A stretch of 63,658 nt of DNA from CAUZFZ01 sp963579025. GTDB lineage: Bacteria; Planctomycetota; Planctomycetia; Planctomycetales; Planctomycetaceae. The notes beneath the pieces were generated by a model. The model was given only the letters and a program-made list of their open reading frames with translations, had not been told where the DNA came from and made no database searches. Of this stretch, positions 44,368 to 53,246 are shown in pieces (positions within the stretch are counted from its first letter, which is position 1; each line of letters begins with the position of its first letter). Made by a program: the position numbers and the translations under genes. Location: contig CAUZFZ010000044.1 of the NCBI GenBank assembly GCA_963579025.1, positions 1-63,658 of the forward strand. The letters are read 5' to 3'.

Positions 44368-45414
44368 TTATGGACCGATCGACCTGGCATCGCCAGCAGT
44401 CTTCGCGTCAGTCAATGCCGGCAGTGTCAGCAGCAGCGCGATGGTGGCCCAGCTACTGGCGGCCATCGAAATGAACTGGTCCTTCCCGTGCGGAAATCCA
44501 GATTCGTAGTACGTCTGAAAACCCTTCGCCCGTGTGACCACGTGCCACGAACCATCATCCTGTTGGTTCTTAAGCAGAAACTGTACGCCTCGCTGAACGG
44601 CCGCATGATCCGGTGTCACGTGACCATCACGCAGGAGCCCGACGAGAACCGTTGCTGTCGCGTAGGCATCGCTGCTCATGTCACCCGTTTGAGCCCAGCC
44701 TCCATCATCGTGCTGACTCTTGACCAGCTCGGTCGTTGCCTTCTGAACGGTTTCCTTCTCGGCGTCGATATAGCTCAATGAACGCAGACGAAACACACGA
44801 TCTTCGGTGTCGCGCGGTGTGGATTCCAGCACCCACGATCGCACTGCGGCAATTCGTGAATCGACCGATTCGGTCTGCTCTTCCGTGGCGTACGTCTTCA
44901 GTCCTCGCAGCGCGACGTACGTGGTCGTGAAGTCACTGCCCGATGACGGCGGGCGATTTCCGGGATGACTCCACCGGTTCTTATCCTTCTGTTCCTGCAG
45001 CAGGTAATGGGTAACCGCCGCAGTTGTCTTGTCGGCAGCGAAATCGCCTGCTTCCAGAGCCCACAGAGCGTACCCGGCGGTAATGACTTTCCCGCCCTGG
45101 CCGCGACCCTCAAGGTAGCGATTTCTGCCGCGTTTCAAATGCTCTTCAGTATGACCGAGCTGACGCTTCAGGTTTTCGATATCAACTTCGAAGCCGCGCC
45201 GCCGCGCTTCAGCCAGAGCCACGATCGGAAGAGCCTGATTATGGCACGTGAAACATTTCTTCTTCTCGGCCGAGCCTGCCGAACCGGCTTCGAGTAATGG
45301 CACAGCGCGAGCCACCGCTGATCGGACGCGTTCGATGTCGGGCGTGTCGGCACTAACGCCTGATGTGAACAACAACACAGCGCAACTGACGGTCAACAGA
45401 AGTATCGGTTTCAT
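44368..45414 (-). CDS. secreted prenyltransferase/squalene-cyclase-fold protein
   Basis: From ATG 45414 the protein has 348 residues. It has a signal peptide (about 1-22, GVSA), a single CFTCH haem-like motif (about 54-58) and repeated helices with the QxxDGGW-type signature (SQHDDGGWAQTGD, NQQDDGSWHVV), as in squalene cyclase and prenyltransferase alpha-toroids. Planctomycetes carry many exported versions without known enzymatic activity. The lone CxxCH may bind haem c. GGAG lies upstream of the chosen ATG. Confidence 0.8.
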   Translation of the reverse strand: MKPILLLTVSCAVLLFTSGVSADTPDIERVRSAVARAVPLLEAGSAGSAEKKKCFTCHNQALPIVALAEARRRGFEVDIENLKRQLGHTEEHLKRGRNRYLEGRGQGGKVITAGYALWALEAGDFAADKTTAAVTHYLLQEQKDKNRWSHPGNRPPSSGSDFTTTYVALRGLKTYATEEQTESVDSRIAAVRSWVLESTPRDTEDRVFRLRSLSYIDAEKETVQKATTELVKSQHDDGGWAQTGDMSSDAYATATVLVGLLRDGHVTPDHAAVQRGVQFLLKNQQDDGSWHVVTRAKGFQTYYESGFPHGKDQFISMAASSWATIALLLTLPALTDAKTAGDARSIGP

Positions 45415-45466
45415 TGCATTTACTCCACGCTCCCGAGAGCTACCAGGCCGTTGAAAAACCGAACCG

Positions 45467-45519
45467 GTAGGCCGGAACAAGCGAACTGCGTCGCTATCGC
45501 TCCTTGTTGCCGGCCTACG
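45467..45519. repeat. palindromic repeat (GTAGGCCGGAACAAG family)
   Basis: GTAGGCCGG, AACAAG and CGA on the left pair with TCG, CTTGTT and CCGGCCTAC on the right, an imperfect inverted repeat around a short spacer. It overlaps the region just upstream of the cyclase-fold gene. Confidence 0.7.
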
Positions 45520-45547
45520 AGTTTTAATTGTTGTGTGCCACTCTTTT

Positions 45548-46366
45548 TCAATTGGCTGTTAGCGTCTTGAACGACTCAATGGTCTGCTGCGCGGCCTCGG
45601 AAGGGCTGGGATACGCAAACGCCTCCGCCGAGAGATAGCGGTCGTAATCGATCTCTCGCAGAGCCGCGATGATGGGCGCGAAGTCGGTGTGCCCGCAACC
45701 AGCGGGGCGGCGGTTGGAGTCTACGAAGTGCACATGCCCAATATGACGCCCACCATCACGAATCCCGCCCGCGACGTTCTGTTCTTCAATGTTCATGTGA
45801 AACAGATCGGCCAGCAGCACGACGTTGTTCGTACTCAGACCTTCCAGATACTGAGCACCATCTGCCATTGTGGTAATCAGATTCGTCTCGTAGCGGTTGA
45901 GTGGTTCGTAAATCAGCGGGACGCCGAATTCATTACCGGCGTACCCACCGAGTTCGTTGAGTGCCTCGCCAAGGTACCCGAGTGCCTGATCACGACTGAC
46001 TCCATCACCCCAACGACCCTGCATGGACCCAATGATGGCTGGGGCTCCGAACGGACCACCAGCGGCGATGATCGATTTGATGAAGGCGACGGCTTTTCGG
46101 CGGATGTCAGCATCGGGACTGGTCAGTGCCAGCGTGTGGATAACCCAGCCGGCGCCCGTTCCGACGGCAGCAAGTTTCAGATTCAACTCGGGCAGCAGAC
46201 GGTTGAGCAGGTCTGCGTCAATCCGCTCGGGAGCCGGAGCGAAGATCTCGACGGCGTCGTATCCGAGTTCGGCGGCTTCACGGATACTCTGTTCCAGTTC
46301 GTGCCAGTAAACGAACGGACCGCCTTCGGCTTCCTTAACCAGACTGATTGTGACGCAGGACTTCAT
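45548..46366 (-). CDS. sugar phosphate isomerase/epimerase-like TIM barrel
   Basis: A 272-residue TIM-barrel protein of the xylose-isomerase/AP-endonuclease 2 superfamily. Probable metal-binding residues are Glu in LIYEPLNRYE, Asp-His in LADLFHMNIEE, His in HIGHVHFVDSNR and Glu in LSAEAF. The pattern fits 3-keto-sugar epimerases or hydroxypyruvate-isomerase-like enzymes; the substrate is not readable. It lies about 110 bp downstream of the esterase gene on the same strand, suggesting a shared carbohydrate role. Confidence 0.85.
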   Translation of the reverse strand: MKSCVTISLVKEAEGGPFVYWHELEQSIREAAELGYDAVEIFAPAPERIDADLLNRLLPELNLKLAAVGTGAGWVIHTLALTSPDADIRRKAVAFIKSIIAAGGPFGAPAIIGSMQGRWGDGVSRDQALGYLGEALNELGGYAGNEFGVPLIYEPLNRYETNLITTMADGAQYLEGLSTNNVVLLADLFHMNIEEQNVAGGIRDGGRHIGHVHFVDSNRRPAGCGHTDFAPIIAALREIDYDRYLSAEAFAYPSPSEAAQQTIESFKTLTAN

Positions 46367-46428
46367 ATGCTGTGTGCTCCGGGTGTAGTTGGTTGGGCGA
46401 GTTACGCAGGAAAGGAGACGTGTCTTGT

Positions 46429-46468
46429 GCCCCTCTCCCTAACCCTCTCCCCACGGGGGAGAGGGGAC
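46429..46468. repeat. CCCTCTCCC/GGGAGAGGG palindrome
   Basis: CCCCTCTCCC at the left pairs with GGGGGAGAGGGG at the right around CTAACCCTCTCCCCAC. It lies between the esterase stop and the isomerase start, where it could attenuate transcription of the isomerase. Confidence 0.6.
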
Positions 46469-46477
46469 GATCGATCG

Positions 46478-47980
46478 TTACTTGCTTTTGTGATACTTCA
46501 GAAACGCTTCCGTCATTTCACGGCGGATGCGGTTCCGCAGGTCTGGCGTCATCAGGTTGAAGTGGTCCTTGCCTTCGTGAATTTCCACAACTGCGTCGCT
46601 GCCAAGGTCCTTCAATGTCTGCTTGAGTAGGACAGTCGCGCCTTCGAGATAAAAGGTGTCGCCATCGCCCATGATGACATGCAATTTGCCTCGCAGTTTC
46701 GGTTTGAGCTGTTTCCAGTTGCGTTGCAGAATCAGCCGGATGTCGTATTTCTCCCAGGTCTTTGTGACGTCGGTATCAACCGCACCCGTCTTGCGATCGA
46801 ACATCAGCCGCGGCAGGCCGTCTTGTCCCTTTGGACTGAAGACACCTTCAAAGCTGTAGAGCTGACCTCCGTGGCCGAGCGTCCATTCCATTTCCGCGAA
46901 GCCGCGATACCACAACCGAACCTGCCCGTTGATGCGTGCCAGAGGCAGGGGTTTACCACTGCCGTCCGCGTACATGCTGGATCCCGATTCGTACAGATTC
47001 ACCTGCTGATAATCGTGAAAGGCGACCGGGTCGGGCGCCGTGCTCCATGTACCGCCGAAGTGTTCCGGGTACGTCACCTGAATCCACAGACTGCTCCAGC
47101 CGCCGGACGAATGACCGGTGACAAACCTGGCTGTCGGTTTTGCAATACTGCGGAACTGTGAGTCGAACGCGGGAATGACTTCTTCGATCAGACACCGACC
47201 GCGCGGCCCGTTGTTGGCCGAGTCGGCGAAGACGTGATGTCCCAGTGGGCAACTGGGGTCCAGCACAATGCGAATGAACTCGACTCCGCCCGGATTGTCC
47301 TCTTCGATGGGCTTGTCGACGATGCCTTGGAAGTGCGTGCCACTGAAGCCAGGCACGGTATAGATCGTCGGGTAGCGGCGGGTCGGCTCGTCGTAGTAGC
47401 TGGCCGGAAGAATGACAGCGCCATGCTGATACACGTCGTGCCCGTAGAACTCGCTGAGCAGTTCAGAACGGACCTTCAACAACTTCGTCCAGTGTGTTTC
47501 CTTGAACTCTTTTGGTGGAACGATCGAATTGATCAACAGCTCTGGCTGCTGACCTTCTTTCTCGACAGTGATGACCTGGCTGTAGCCGTTGCCGGGTGCG
47601 ATACCGATTTCACGTTCCCACGGATTGAAGCGTGCCACTGCCTGCGCGCGATAGCCGGTCAGATCCATGTCTGCCAGGGGAACCGGGTGGGACAACCGAT
47701 TCTTCGCCGGCTTGCTGGAGATGACGAGTGGTGTGTCTGGCTTCCAGTCTCTGATTTCCTGAGACAGGAACAGCTCGGGATTGAACCAGCTCGGTCCTTT
47801 GCGCGGTTCCTCGATGCGCTTGCTGAAGATCAGGTAAACGCGACCGGTAAACGACTCAGTGCGCGCTTTCTTCGAGAACTGCAGAGTGAAACTCCAGTCC
47901 GCGGCCGTCACGCACGTGGTCAGCGCCGCTATGTGAACGAAGGCGAGCAGGCAGTATTTCAGATAGCAGCGGTGAATCAT
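46478..47980 (-). CDS. secreted esterase, alpha/beta hydrolase fold
   Basis: A 500-residue exported enzyme with a signal peptide (about 1-27, ending VTAA). The N-terminal half (about 30-190) is strand-rich and may bind substrate. The esterase D-like hydrolase half has YPTIYTVPGFSGTHFQG, nucleophile Ser in GHSSGGWSS, Asp in MGDGDTFY and His in GKDHFNLM. It probably cleaves an ester on a carbohydrate or other polymer outside the cytoplasm. The isomerase downstream may process products. Confidence 0.82.
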   Translation of the reverse strand: MIHRCYLKYCLLAFVHIAALTTCVTAADWSFTLQFSKKARTESFTGRVYLIFSKRIEEPRKGPSWFNPELFLSQEIRDWKPDTPLVISSKPAKNRLSHPVPLADMDLTGYRAQAVARFNPWEREIGIAPGNGYSQVITVEKEGQQPELLINSIVPPKEFKETHWTKLLKVRSELLSEFYGHDVYQHGAVILPASYYDEPTRRYPTIYTVPGFSGTHFQGIVDKPIEEDNPGGVEFIRIVLDPSCPLGHHVFADSANNGPRGRCLIEEVIPAFDSQFRSIAKPTARFVTGHSSGGWSSLWIQVTYPEHFGGTWSTAPDPVAFHDYQQVNLYESGSSMYADGSGKPLPLARINGQVRLWYRGFAEMEWTLGHGGQLYSFEGVFSPKGQDGLPRLMFDRKTGAVDTDVTKTWEKYDIRLILQRNWKQLKPKLRGKLHVIMGDGDTFYLEGATVLLKQTLKDLGSDAVVEIHEGKDHFNLMTPDLRNRIRREMTEAFLKYHKSK

Positions 47981-48152
47981 CGAACAACATCCCTGGGTTG
48001 TTGTGCTGTGGGCAGGCGCACATGGTCGCCCTGCGAGGCCGTGAAATCTGGCTCAAAGCAGGAAACTTCATTCGGCCGGAAGGTTGGCAGACTCAGCCCG
48101 ATTGAGCAAACCTGGCCAGCACTCATGCTCGCGCAACAGGCGATCGCATCCC

Positions 48153-50312
48153 TTATTGCCGCCGTGTGCTGTTCTCGAGCTGAGTGCGGACGAATTCGGA
48201 GGCGGTTCGATAGAGCATCGGGCCCAGCCGCGTCGCTTCCAGCGACGAAAGCGCCACAGTCCCCTCAAATCCGGATCGGAGCGAATCGGCCTGACGCTGA
48301 TCGAAGCTGCATTGGACATTGATCCGAGGTTTGATCAGCTCGTACTCGGTTCCGTCAGAGTCATCGTCAGTCTCAGCTCTGACCGCGAGCGGACCGCCAT
48401 TGGCCGCAATCAACGAGTCGTGCAACGGGATTCGCGACGCGCGGGGTGCGATGACCCGTACATGCCCAAACAAAGATGTGCCGCGCAGGCGGATTTGAAC
48501 GGGATCATCCGGCTTGAGCAGGTCAGCGTCCGCTTCCGCAATGCTGGCGTGAAATTCCAGTTGCGCATCGGGTCCGATCGTCAGCAACTCATCCCCTTCA
48601 TGGACATAGGTGTCCGACAACCAGCGAAGAGATCGAGCCATGACTTTTCCAGACGCAGGCGCCCGGACTGTCAACGCGCTCAATTGAATCTGCTTCTCGG
48701 CCAGTCGCTTCTCCAGCGAGACTCGATTCTCGACCTCAACCTGTGCGGCCGCCGCATCGTGCTCCCGCAGACTCTGATTAGAACGTAGACGCGACTGACT
48801 GATCGCGGCTAACAAATCGCCGACTTCCACTTCCAGCTCTTCGTTCTCGACTTCCAGCAGGATGTCGTCGGTCTCCACAGACTGACCGTCAAACACGTGA
48901 ATCGTGCGAATGAACCCTGGACCGGCGGCGCGGACGACGGCCAGATCGCGGTATTCGATGAAACCCGGAGCCACTCGGCTTGTCGGCCACGGCAGCAACA
49001 GCAGCATTGAACTGCTGACAAGCAGGATTGCCGTCGATATCAGGCTTGCCCGAAAAAACTCACTCGGACGCAATTGCAGCATGCGATAGGCGGAACGGAG
49101 CCCTCGCAGCAGCGGCCGAAGGACCCAGAGTAGAATGCCGATACCAGTCAGAATGATGCCCAGTCCATGAAACAGCACGGAAGCCGCAATCAATAAGCCG
49201 ACGCACACCAGAATCCGCCAGGCGAGCGCCGCCAGTCCATAGGCCGTGATGAACCAGCCGCTCAGTCCGGTATCCGTCTGCACGACGTCGGCGCGACCTG
49301 TCAGCACTCGACGCGCCAGTCTCTTCACGGCTTCGTTGCCACGAGAGTAGAGATTTGGAATCTCCAGCAAATCGGACAGGATGTAATAACCGTCGAACCG
49401 CATCAGCGGGTTTGCATTAAAAATGATCGTCGTGATGCTGGCCATGATGATGACGCTGTGCAGCAGGTGACGCGGCAGCTCGGCCGTCGTGAAGCTCCAT
49501 AGAATCAGGGCGAGCGCCGCCAGTGTGATCTCTGTGTACATGCCGGCGGCGGCAATCTGAATCCGCTGCCACTTCGAACGAAACCGCAGTGACGACGTGA
49601 CATCAACATACGCCAGTGGTGCGAGTAGAATGAGGATAACACCTGTTTCCGGCACTGCCGCGCCGAGTCGCCGGCAGGCGATCGCATGGGCTGATTCGTG
49701 AATCAGTTTCAATGCCAGCCAGATGCCGGTCAGCCACAACCAGTTGTCTTTCGCGAGAATCGCACGGGACGAGTGGCCAAATTCACTCCATTTCCCACTG
49801 ACGATCAGGAGTGATGTCAGACACAGAAAAGTCACCAGACATGCGGCCGGCCACGAGAAGAACCAGCGAAACACCCTCGTCAAATGACCCACAAAGCGAT
49901 CGGGGTTCGCCAACGGGATTTTCATCCAGAACGGATTGAGCCGTTCCATTTGTTTTTTAAGGCTGCGGTCCCGCGCACCAGAACCTGACGCAGGACTTCG
50001 ATCAACACCCGTGGCGAGTGAGTTGTCCTGCAACCAGGTCAAAATGGACACTGCCTGCTCTTCGGTCAGTGCATCTGGACCCAACGCCCGGGCGGTCAGA
50101 CTGATGGCTTCGGCCGGACTGGTGTCACCATCCAGCAGCGATACGAAGGTGTACTCTGCGAGCCCAATCCGGAAGAACCGCTGTTCGCCGGTATGCTCAA
50201 TCTGGTACCAGACACGATCACCAGACCGTTCCGGACGAAAGAACAGGCCATCGCTCAAACGGATTCTGGAATGCAGCAGGTCTCGTGTGGTATCACTTTG
50301 ATTTGCGAACAT
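48153..50312 (-). CDS. M50 (site-2) protease-like membrane protein fused to HlyD
   Basis: A 719-residue protein. Residues about 1-100 form a small domain with strand and helix content like PqqD/RiPP recognition domains (weak resemblance). The membrane part carries the zinc motif HESAH (205-209) and Asp307 in NPLMRFDGYY, matching M50 site-2 proteases, with several helices (about 140-300 and 360-460). The C-terminal part (about 470-680) has HlyD lipoyl/barrel features (GFIRTIHVFDGQSVETDD, coiled coil, VRAPASGKV). It is the last gene of the operon from 57701. ATG 50312 is preferred; the frame upstream to 50399 runs through a repeat. Confidence 0.8.
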   Translation of the reverse strand: MFANQSDTTRDLLHSRIRLSDGLFFRPERSGDRVWYQIEHTGEQRFFRIGLAEYTFVSLLDGDTSPAEAISLTARALGPDALTEEQAVSILTWLQDNSLATGVDRSPASGSGARDRSLKKQMERLNPFWMKIPLANPDRFVGHLTRVFRWFFSWPAACLVTFLCLTSLLIVSGKWSEFGHSSRAILAKDNWLWLTGIWLALKLIHESAHAIACRRLGAAVPETGVILILLAPLAYVDVTSSLRFRSKWQRIQIAAAGMYTEITLAALALILWSFTTAELPRHLLHSVIIMASITTIIFNANPLMRFDGYYILSDLLEIPNLYSRGNEAVKRLARRVLTGRADVVQTDTGLSGWFITAYGLAALAWRILVCVGLLIAASVLFHGLGIILTGIGILLWVLRPLLRGLRSAYRMLQLRPSEFFRASLISTAILLVSSSMLLLLPWPTSRVAPGFIEYRDLAVVRAAGPGFIRTIHVFDGQSVETDDILLEVENEELEVEVGDLLAAISQSRLRSNQSLREHDAAAAQVEVENRVSLEKRLAEKQIQLSALTVRAPASGKVMARSLRWLSDTYVHEGDELLTIGPDAQLEFHASIAEADADLLKPDDPVQIRLRGTSLFGHVRVIAPRASRIPLHDSLIAANGGPLAVRAETDDDSDGTEYELIKPRINVQCSFDQRQADSLRSGFEGTVALSSLEATRLGPMLYRTASEFVRTQLENSTRRQ

Positions 50313-50329
50313 ATTCGCCACGTTTGTAG

Positions 50330-50440
50330 TAACTGCCGTTCGTAGTAACCGCACTTGTGCGGTTTCCTCCGTCCTGCGGGCCGACTTTCCACTTCGCAAC
50401 TCAAACAGTCACGCCGGACAAGTCCGGCTACTACAAACGA
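50330..50440. repeat. GTAGTAACCGCACTTGTGCGG repeat
   Basis: A short hairpin (CCGCACTTGTGCGG) at about 50347-50360 and CCGGACAAGTCCGG at about 50414-50427 lie between the GAF-HlyD stop (50441) and the M50-HlyD start (50312). GTAGTAAC on the left and GGCTACTAC on the right echo each other. They interrupt the operon by about 130 bp. Confidence 0.55.
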
Positions 50441-52363
50441 CTACCAGCCCAGCTTCATCAGCAGGGCTTCCCAGGGACGGTGCAACAGGATCCATCCGGC
50501 CGGTCGCAGTCCGGTTGAGACTCGGGCCGTACCGCGCATGCCCGGTCGCAACCGATCGCGTTCATTCTCCAGTTCGATTTCAGCGATGAAGACATGCTCC
50601 TGTTCACGAATTTCTGAGCGGGGATGGATGCGTTTGACCTGGCCTTCCCACGGCTCACTGGGAAACGCATCAAGCCAGACTTCGACTTCCTGATCAACTG
50701 CCGTATGTCGTATGTCAGCTTCGGGGATCGCCACTTCGACCAGGATGCGGTCCAGCGGAGCAATCTCAAACATCCGATCGCCGCTACTGAGCGGAACGCC
50801 GACCGACTTCTTCAAATCGCCGCTGACAACCAACCCGTCAATAGGACTGCGGATTTCCAGATTCTCGCTGCGGTGCGTCAGGAGCCGTTGCCGCAACGCG
50901 AGTCGTTCCAGGTCGTAACGAGACAGTTCGGCCTCCCCGATGTCCTGATTCACGAGATGACCATCCCGTTCGGTGGATGCGCGTTGTCGCTCGGCATCGA
51001 TACCGGCCATTTCCCAGTTGATTTCCCGGTCGTCGAACTGAGCCAGCAAGTCGCCCTCCGTAACAGCCTGCCCCGATTCGACGAAACACTCTTCGAGCGT
51101 GCCATCGAACGGTGCGGCCACGAAGCGTCGCACGACCGGCTGCAGCTCGCATCGACACTTGACGCGGAAATCAACCGGCAACACGAACAGGGCCACCGCG
51201 AGCAGTAGACACAACACTGTGGTTCTGGCGGGGGATCGTCGAGCCTTGGCAAAGTGACGGTCCAGAATCTGTCGCCATGCGGGCTGCTCGGCACGACGAA
51301 CGAGATCCAGTGAAGTTCCCAGTCGCAGACTGGCCGCTCGGATAAATCGCGCATTCGCCGGTTCAACGCCCGCGTCGGCTGGTCCGAGACACAGCCAGAC
51401 TGCGACCGGAATGCCAGCGGCGTCATGAATCGGGGCCGCAGTGACCGATCCCGCTTCAAATGACGCCACCACCTGCTGCACGGCAAGTTGTCCGTGCCGA
51501 TCCATCTGCGACTCGGTTGGAAACACCGTCAATGTTTCGCGAATGAGCACTTCGTTCAGTGCCGCTTCAAGACATTGCGTCTGGTCATCATCGAGCGTGT
51601 CGCTACTGCTTGTGGCTTCCAGTCGGCACAGGCGGCCGCGTTTCGGAACGACTCCGACGGCGACCAGCTCGCTACCAGTGTGACGCTTCGCCTCATTCAC
51701 CAGTTGCTGACACGCCTGGGCATGGGTCGCACACGATTCGATGCGCGCGGCAAGATCCACGACGGCTGCGGACGCTCCGGTTTCCTGCCGCGATTCCAGT
51801 AGTTCTTCGCCCAGGGCAACGATCCGGATGCTGTTTGTAATAACGCTGAAGAGCAGGCTGAGTTGCCCTGGCGACGATCGCCGATGGTCAACGGCCGCGG
51901 CCAGGATTCCGGATTCACCTGTCGTGCTGACAATACGGATGGCAACTGTCAGGCAGGATTGCTGAGCGAGTTCACCCCGGGCTCGCGTGTCAGCGCGTGC
52001 GATTTCACGCTCGAACGAGGCTGTGCCACACTGCACGGGTCCCAGTTCGACACACCGCTGTGCCACTGTGCCCAGTAGTTGTTCCAGTCCGTCTTCCGAC
52101 ATTGGCAGATGGTGTGCGAAGCGAGACTCACCACGCAGCTTGCCAGCGATATCGGTCTCAAACCAGCCCAGAGAGTACAGGTTGCTCACAGGACGGATGA
52201 TTTGCGAGAGCTGCTCGAGACCGTCACGTACGCCATGCTCAGAAAGCACTGCTTCGATGGCACGCAGATCCGGTTGCTGCCACGACGCATCGGGGCCGCG
52301 CGCGTCCGTCCCGCCGGGCTGACCCGCGTTCGCAACAATGATGTCCGAGAATCCCGATTCCAT
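50441..52363 (-). CDS. GAF-like and HlyD-domain membrane fusion protein
   Basis: A 640-residue protein. The N-terminal half (about 30-360) contains two GAF-like segments (for example ELVAVGVVPKRGRLCRLEA and GSVTAAPIHDAAGIPVAVWLCLG). A membrane helix (about 385-405) is followed by HlyD features: a split lipoyl domain (FVAAPFDGTLEECFVESGQAV and IRSPIDGLVVSGDL) around a coiled coil, and a barrel ending LRPGMRGTARVSTGL. A cytoplasmic sensor joined to an adaptor suggests that export is signal-gated. The start lies 23 bp after the HlyD stop, so they share an operon. Confidence 0.78.
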   Translation of the reverse strand: MESGFSDIIVANAGQPGGTDARGPDASWQQPDLRAIEAVLSEHGVRDGLEQLSQIIRPVSNLYSLGWFETDIAGKLRGESRFAHHLPMSEDGLEQLLGTVAQRCVELGPVQCGTASFEREIARADTRARGELAQQSCLTVAIRIVSTTGESGILAAAVDHRRSSPGQLSLLFSVITNSIRIVALGEELLESRQETGASAAVVDLAARIESCATHAQACQQLVNEAKRHTGSELVAVGVVPKRGRLCRLEATSSSDTLDDDQTQCLEAALNEVLIRETLTVFPTESQMDRHGQLAVQQVVASFEAGSVTAAPIHDAAGIPVAVWLCLGPADAGVEPANARFIRAASLRLGTSLDLVRRAEQPAWRQILDRHFAKARRSPARTTVLCLLLAVALFVLPVDFRVKCRCELQPVVRRFVAAPFDGTLEECFVESGQAVTEGDLLAQFDDREINWEMAGIDAERQRASTERDGHLVNQDIGEAELSRYDLERLALRQRLLTHRSENLEIRSPIDGLVVSGDLKKSVGVPLSSGDRMFEIAPLDRILVEVAIPEADIRHTAVDQEVEVWLDAFPSEPWEGQVKRIHPRSEIREQEHVFIAEIELENERDRLRPGMRGTARVSTGLRPAGWILLHRPWEALLMKLGW

Positions 52364-52385
52364 GGGTAAGTCTCAGGTAGGCCAT

Positions 52386-53246
52386 TTAGTTCGTCCGCGT
52401 CGCCTTCGGCTTTTCAGTCAGTCGCGCCGGCATGCCGGCGACTTCGAAGTATGCCTTGTGTCCACTGCGATAACGCAGATCCGGGTTCGGCAGTTTCACT
52501 CGGACACGAACGGTTTGACTTTCCGCATTGATCACTGGTGAGATCCGTTCGATTTCTGCGTTAACCGGTTTAGTTTGCCCTTCGATCCTCAACGCAACCG
52601 GTCGGCCTGTCTTCATAGTTTTCGTGTACGACGCCGGAATTGAAAACGTGACTCGCAGTAGGTTGAGCTGCACGACAGTGGCGACGATCGGGTCGGTCGG
52701 GACGACGAACTCGCCTACCTCGCGATACACGTCGATGACGAAGCCTTCGATCGGCGAGCGAACCGTGCGGCGGTCGAGCTGACGTTCAATCCGGACGAAT
52801 TCCAGCCGCTTGATTTCCAGGTTCTCTTTGGCCGACAGCAGACGGGCCACGCTGATTTCGTGCTCAAGTTCTGCCCGGCGGACTTCCTCGCTGCTGGCAT
52901 TGCCCCTCTCCTGCAGATCGCGAAGTGCTGCCAGGCGTTCGGTACGAAGGGACAACTCGGCTTCCGCGGACTTGAGCGTGCTCGTGGCATCGCGTCCGGC
53001 GCGAGCGATCTCGAGACTGGCTTTCAGGACTTCCTGATTCAGATCAGCCAGTGGCTGATCGAATTCAACGGCATCGCCTTCCTCGATATGCAGCGCGGCA
53101 ATGATGCCCGACTCGGCGGCCGCCACGTTGATTGTCCGGTACGGTTCGGTAAAGCCTTCGACTTCGCCGGCGACAGTCGGGTTGTGTTGAACGGCGAGCA
53201 CTAACAAAGCGGCGATCGCGCAAAGTCTGTTTGGACTTTCAATCAT
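52386..53246 (-). CDS. HlyD/RND-type periplasmic adaptor
   Basis: A 286-residue exported adaptor with a signal peptide (about 1-27, ending VAG). The lipoyl halves are INVAAAESGIIAALHIEEGDAV and VRSPIEGFVIDVY, separated by a coiled coil (about 75-150). The barrel and proximal domains follow. It would bridge inner-membrane parts to TolC. ATG 53246 has AGGAG 7 nt upstream and overlaps the SecA-like stop by 4 bp (ATGA), showing translational coupling. It is shorter than RND adaptors (about 380 residues). Confidence 0.86.
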   Translation of the reverse strand: MIESPNRLCAIAALLVLAVQHNPTVAGEVEGFTEPYRTINVAAAESGIIAALHIEEGDAVEFDQPLADLNQEVLKASLEIARAGRDATSTLKSAEAELSLRTERLAALRDLQERGNASSEEVRRAELEHEISVARLLSAKENLEIKRLEFVRIERQLDRRTVRSPIEGFVIDVYREVGEFVVPTDPIVATVVQLNLLRVTFSIPASYTKTMKTGRPVALRIEGQTKPVNAEIERISPVINAESQTVRVRVKLPNPDLRYRSGHKAYFEVAGMPARLTEKPKATRTN

